A stretch of DNA of 44,333 nucleotides from Phycisphaerae bacterium (GTDB lineage: Bacteria > Planctomycetota > Phycisphaerae > Tepidisphaerales > Tepidisphaeraceae), in contig JAUJNJ010000080.1 in NCBI GenBank assembly GCA_030448225.1, positions 1 to 44,333 of the forward strand. Direction: 5' to 3'. A model generated the notes under the pieces. That model searched no databases. It was not told the origin of the DNA and was given only the letters and a program-made list of their open reading frames with translations. Below are positions 40,609-44,333 of this stretch, piece after piece. The number at the start of each line of letters is the position of its first letter. Positions within the stretch are counted from its first letter, which is position 1. The position numbers and the translations under genes are program-made.

Positions 40609-42866
40609 ATGTCGCCTTTCGTTAGCCCCACCACACGCCGGACGTTCCGCGCACGCGTCGCCGCTGCCGTTCTGATCGTGTTCCTGACCGCGGGCGCACG
40701 GGCGGACGAGACGGTGGCGACGGCGACGCCGGGCTCCGTGTCCTTCCGAAACGACGTGATGGCGGTGCTGGCGAAGTCCGGGTGCTCGGCCGGCGCGTGT
40801 CACGGCAACAAGAGCGGCAAGGGGGGCCTGAAGCTTTCGCTGCGCGGCCAGGACCCGCACGCCGACCTCGACACCCTCACGCGTGACCTGTTCGCCCGCC
40901 GGGTGAACCTGCTGGAGCCGGACCAGAGCCTCGTGCTACAAAAGGCGAGCGGTGCAGTGCCGCACGAGGGGGGCCAGCGGTTCGCCCGCGACTCCGACGA
41001 GTACCGCATCCTCCGCCGTTGGATCGAGGCTGCCCCGCGCGACGACGCGGCCGCCGCGCCGACGCTCGTCGCGGCCGACGTGACGCCGGCCGAGCGCGTG
41101 CTCGTCGCGCCCGCCGCGGACGCCCGCATCACGGCGACCGGCGCGGTTCTCCGACGGCCCGACGCGCGACGTCGCGGCTGGCGGTTTACGAACAGTCGGC
41201 CGAGATCGCGGCGATCGCGCCGGACGGCCGCGTCACCCGCCGCCAGGACGGGAGACGGCCGTCGTCGTCACGCCTCCAGCGGCAGGCGGTCGTGCGGCTC
41301 ACGTTCGTCCCGCAGCCGCGAGGCGTTCGTCGCGACGGACGTGAAGCCGCGCACGTGATCGACGAGCACGTCTTCGCCAAGCTCCGCACGCTGCGCTCAA
41401 CCCGTCCGACGATTGCACCGACCTCGAATACCTCCGCCGCGTACCTCGACCTGCTCGGCGTCCTGCCGACGCCCGCCGAGGCCCGAGCGTTCGAGCGCGA
41501 CGCGACGGCGGACAAGCGGCGGCTCGGTCGTCGACGTTTGCTTCGGCCGGAGTACGCCGAGCAGTGGGCGCTGAAGTGGGCCGACCTGCTCCGCGTCGAG
41601 GAGCCGCATCGCTCGACCGCACCGGCGTGTCCGCGATGCACGAGTGGCTGAAGCAGGGATTCGCGGCCATCTAAGCCGATCGACCGATTTCGCAGGCCTC
41701 GTCGCCGGCACGGGCAGCACCTACGCCAACCCGCCGGCCAGCCATTACCGCGCGGCTCCGCGACCCGGTCACGCGCGGCGAGGCGACGGCGCGGGTGTTT
41801 CTCGGCACACGGCTCCAGTGCGCGCAGTGCCACAACCACCCGTTCGACCGCTGGACGCAGGACGACTACTACGGCTGGGCCGACGTCTTCAGCCGGATCG
41901 ATTACAAGATCGTCGAGAACAAGCGGAAGGACGACAACGACCAGCACGAGTTCGTCGGCGAGCAACTCGTGCTCGTGAAGGACAAGGGCGCGATGACCGA
42001 CCCGCACCCGCAGCGCCGCCGCCGCGGCCGGGCTCCGCGGCGCGACTGACCGGGTGCCCGCGTGTGTCCCGCGCCTTGTCGCGGTGGCGGCGTGGGTCTC
42101 GCAACGCGATTTGTTCGCCCGCTCGCAGGTGAACCGCACGTGGGCCCACTTCATGGGCCGCGGCATCGTCGACCCGGTCGACGACTTCCGCGCGACGAAC
42201 CCGCCGAGCCACCCGGCCCTGCTCGACGAGCTGACGAAGCGGTTCGTCGCGGGCCGGTACGACCAGCGGGCGCTGATCCGGCTGATCATGGCGAGCCGGA
42301 CGTACGGGCTCTCCTCGACACCGGACGCGACGAACGCCGTGGACCAGACGAACTACAGCCACACGCTGCCCCGGCGGCTGACCGCCGAACAACTGCTCGA
42401 CGCGCAGCACCAAGTGCTCGGCGTGCAGCCGGAGTTCGCCGGCCACCCGAAGGGGATGCGCGCGGGGCAGATCCCGGGCGTCCGCCCGACGAGCCGCAGG
42501 GGGCCGAAGCCGACGGCGGCCGACAACTTCCTCGAGACGTTCGGCAAGCCGCCGCGGCAACTCTCCTGCGACTGCGAGCGCACGAACGACACGACGCTCG
42601 GGCAGGCGTTTCAGCTCATCAGCGGCCCGGGCGTCTCGGCGATGCTGGCGGCCCCGGACAATCGCCTTGCCGCGGCGATCAGGGACGGCCGCACGGACGA
42701 GGCAGCGATCGTCGAGCTGTACTGGGCGGCGCTGACGCGCCCGCCGGCAAAAGCGGAGCTCGACGGCATGCTCGCGCACGTGAGCCAGTCGGGCGACCGG
42801 CGCAAGGCGATGGAGGACGTCGCCTGGGCACTGCTCAACTCGAAGGAATTCGTGCTCCGTCGGTAG
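40609..42866 (+). CDS. Cytochrome c-like / DUF1549 / DUF1553 protein (frameshifted)
   Basis: ATG at 40,609 starts a signal peptide (ARVAAAVLIVFLTAGARA). A planctomycete cytochrome-like domain follows with SGCSAGACHGNKSGKGGLKL and SLRGQDPHADL; the putative haem motif is CxxxxCH, not CxxCH. Next come a Big2-like segment (VTRLAVYEQSAEIAAIAPDG), the DUF1549 region (VIDEHVFAKLRTL; YLDLLGVLPTPAEARAFERD; YAEQWALKWADLLRVEE) and a canonical CxxCH in LQCAQCHNHPFDRW. DUF1553 follows in a clean frame from 42,054: SQVNRTWAHFMGRGIVDPVD, FVAGRYDQRALIRLIMASRT, LYWAALTRPPAKAELD and LNSKEFVLRR. Likely an exported redox or degradative protein of unknown substrate. Indels cluster at 41,150-41,760 and near 42,040. 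It is followed by its usual DUF1501 partner. Confidence 0.8.
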
Positions 42867-42948
42867 CGCGCGCGAGGCACGCGCACTGCGTGTCGCCGGC
42901 GCTGGTGAGAAGTGTGGCGTCTCCCGCCGATCCTGGTGAGTCAGCGTT

Positions 42949-44333
42949 ATGGCCAAGCGACCGCGATCATTCGCCTGTGACAGCTACCACGCCTGCCGGC
43001 ACTCGCGTCGCAGCCTGTTGAAGGTCGGCGGCGCGGGCCTGCTCGGGCTGACGATGCCCGGCCTGCTGCGCGCGCAGGACGCGATGCGGGGGGTGCAACC
43101 CGTCGCGGCGGCGCCGAGGCCGGCGCCGGCGGCGCGGGCGAAGTCGGTGATCTTCCTCTACCAGTTCGGCGGCCCGAGCCACGTCGACATGTTCGACATG
43201 AAGCCCGACGCGCCCGACGGCGTGCGAGGGCCGCACAAGCCGATCCGGTCGGTCGTGCCGGAGATGCCCGTCAGCGAGCACCTGCCGCGCGTCGCGCGGA
43301 TCATGGACAAGGTCACGCTCGTGCGGAGCATGACCCACTCGATGAAGAACCACAACTCGGCCTCGTACTACGCCCTGACCGGGCACGAGCCGCCGAGCGA
43401 CGACATCCGCCTGAAGGACACGCTCGACCTGTTCCCCGCGTACGGCTCGGTGGTCGACCGCCTCGCGCCCGGCGCGGGCGGCGACATGCCGACGAGCATC
43501 GCCTACCCCTACCTGATCCGCGACGGCAGCGTCACGCCGGGCCAGCGGGCGAGCTTCCTCGGCAAGGCGCACGACCCGTTCTTCTTCACGCAGGACCCGA
43601 ACGACCCGAACTTCGCGCTGCCGGAACTCAGCCTCCCGGCCGACCTGCCGCACGGCCGGCTCGAGACGCGCCGCGGGCTGATGGAGCTCGTCGACCGCCA
43701 GAGCCGCCTGCTCGACCATTCCGCCGCGGCGCGCGGGCTCGACGCCTACTACGGCAAGGCGCTGACGATGCTGAACTCCACTCGCCTGCGCGAAGCGTTC
43801 GACCTCTCGGCCGAGCCGGCGGCGCTGCGCGACGCGTACGGCCGTCACACCTACGGCCAAAGCTGCCTGCTGGCCCGGCGGCTCGTCGAGGCGGGGGCGA
43901 AGTTCGTCACGGTCTACTTCTCCGACTCGATCGGCGGCAAGAGCACCGAGAAGGGCGGGTGGGACACGCACGGCTTCGACAACACGCGGATGTTCCCGAT
44001 CATCGAGAAGCGGCACCTGCCGATCACGGACCAGACGCTCCCGACGTTCCTGCTCGACCTCGAGTCGCGCGGCATGCTCGAGGAGACGCTCGTCGTCTGG
44101 ATGGGCGAGTTCGGCCGGACCCCGAAGATCAACAAGGACGTCAGCCGCGACCACTGGCCGCAGTGCTACACGACGCTCCTCGCCGGCGGGGGCGTGAAGC
44201 GGGGCTTCGTGTACGGCGCGAGCGACAAGAACGGGGCCTACCCCGCCCGCGACCCGGTGCGCCCCGAGGACCTCGCGGCCACGATGTTCCACCTGCTCGG
44301 CATCGACCCCCACACCGAGGTCTCCGCCCTCGG
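42949..44333 (+). CDS. DUF1501 family protein with Tat-type signal (3' end cut by window)
   Basis: ATG at 42,949 opens MAKRPRSFACDSYHACRHSR and then RSLLKVGGAGLLGLTMPGLL, a twin-arginine signal (SRRSLLK) before a hydrophobic stretch. The body is a sulfatase-like (alkaline-phosphatase fold) DUF1501 domain: SVIFLYQFGGPSHVDMFDMK, TLVRSMTHSMKNHNSASYYA, LTGHEPP, KFVTVYFSDSIGG, GGWDTHGFDNTRMFPIIEKR, MLEETLVVWMGEFGRTPKIN, RDHWPQCYTTLLAGGGVKRG and AATMFHLLGIDP. The frame is intact to the window edge, with perhaps 15-20 residues missing. In planctomycetes this gene almost always follows a DUF1549/DUF1553 gene, as here; the two are thought to act together outside the cytoplasm, but the substrate is unknown. 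Confidence 0.88.
   Translation, partial: MAKRPRSFACDSYHACRHSRRSLLKVGGAGLLGLTMPGLLRAQDAMRGVQPVAAAPRPAPAARAKSVIFLYQFGGPSHVDMFDMKPDAPDGVRGPHKPIRSVVPEMPVSEHLPRVARIMDKVTLVRSMTHSMKNHNSASYYALTGHEPPSDDIRLKDTLDLFPAYGSVVDRLAPGAGGDMPTSIAYPYLIRDGSVTPGQRASFLGKAHDPFFFTQDPNDPNFALPELSLPADLPHGRLETRRGLMELVDRQSRLLDHSAAARGLDAYYGKALTMLNSTRLREAFDLSAEPAALRDAYGRHTYGQSCLLARRLVEAGAKFVTVYFSDSIGGKSTEKGGWDTHGFDNTRMFPIIEKRHLPITDQTLPTFLLDLESRGMLEETLVVWMGEFGRTPKINKDVSRDHWPQCYTTLLAGGGVKRGFVYGASDKNGAYPARDPVRPEDLAATMFHLLGIDPHTEVSAL

Overview
The window reads as high-GC planctomycete chromosomal DNA (Planctomycetota; order not assignable from sequence alone). The gene content supports this: a cytochrome/DUF1549/DUF1553 protein followed by a Tat-type DUF1501 protein, two secreted DUF1080 (3-keto-disaccharide hydrolase) proteins, one fused to an NPCBM/NEW2 module, a MoxR-DUF58-BatA/VWA cluster, a SIMPL protein, a squalene-cyclase-like toroid protein, and intergenic quasi-palindromic elements that produce spurious frames.

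Layout. (1) 1-6.6 kb is clean sequence: the C-terminus of a large secreted protein (+), then on the minus strand a two-domain DUF1080 protein, a TauD-type dioxygenase, an MFS transporter and a Gfo/Idh/MocA oxidoreductase. (2) 6.65-15.25 kb is a degraded mirror image. From a centre near 6,646, every feature of the left arm reappears in reverse order and orientation, riddled with substitutions, indels and stops. The mirror passes window position 1 at about 12,293 and continues through a copy of sequence that lies upstream of the window, including a Calx-beta-like segment. I interpret this as a fold-back (template-complement) long-read artefact left uncorrected in the assembly, not as real genes. 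(3) 15.8-19.1 kb (minus) holds a membrane sensor SpoIIE/PP2C-type phosphatase and a HAD hydrolase, both frameshifted. (4) 19.6-40.1 kb is one long co-directional (+) series: PQQ-type beta-propeller, SIMPL protein, toroid protein, MoxR ATPase, DUF58 protein, BatA/VWA membrane protein, second VWA-like membrane protein, DUF4175-like membrane protein, secreted coiled-coil protein with paired CxxC motifs, small secreted protein, DUF1080-NPCBM protein and a secreted HEAT-like protein. (5) 40.6-44.3 kb (+) holds the DUF1549/DUF1553 and DUF1501 pair, the last cut by the window end.

How the genes may work together. The 19.6-40.1 kb series looks like an envelope or periplasmic system: a MoxR chaperone-like ATPase and DUF58 protein with metal-ion-binding (MIDAS) VWA membrane proteins, plus secreted partners that may bind carbohydrate or zinc. 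Such clusters are recurrent in planctomycetes, but the role of most members is unknown. The left-end minus-strand genes could form a small uptake and oxidation unit for a sugar-like compound (inference).

Limits. Sequence quality is a mosaic. Single-base frameshifts are frequent in 15.8-26.5, 28.8-30.9, 36.9-38.6 and 41.1-42.1 kb and rare in 26.7-28.6 and 31.9-36.6 kb. Broken frames there are most simply sequencing errors, so several start and stop positions are approximate. Gene order across 6.6-15.3 kb should not be trusted.
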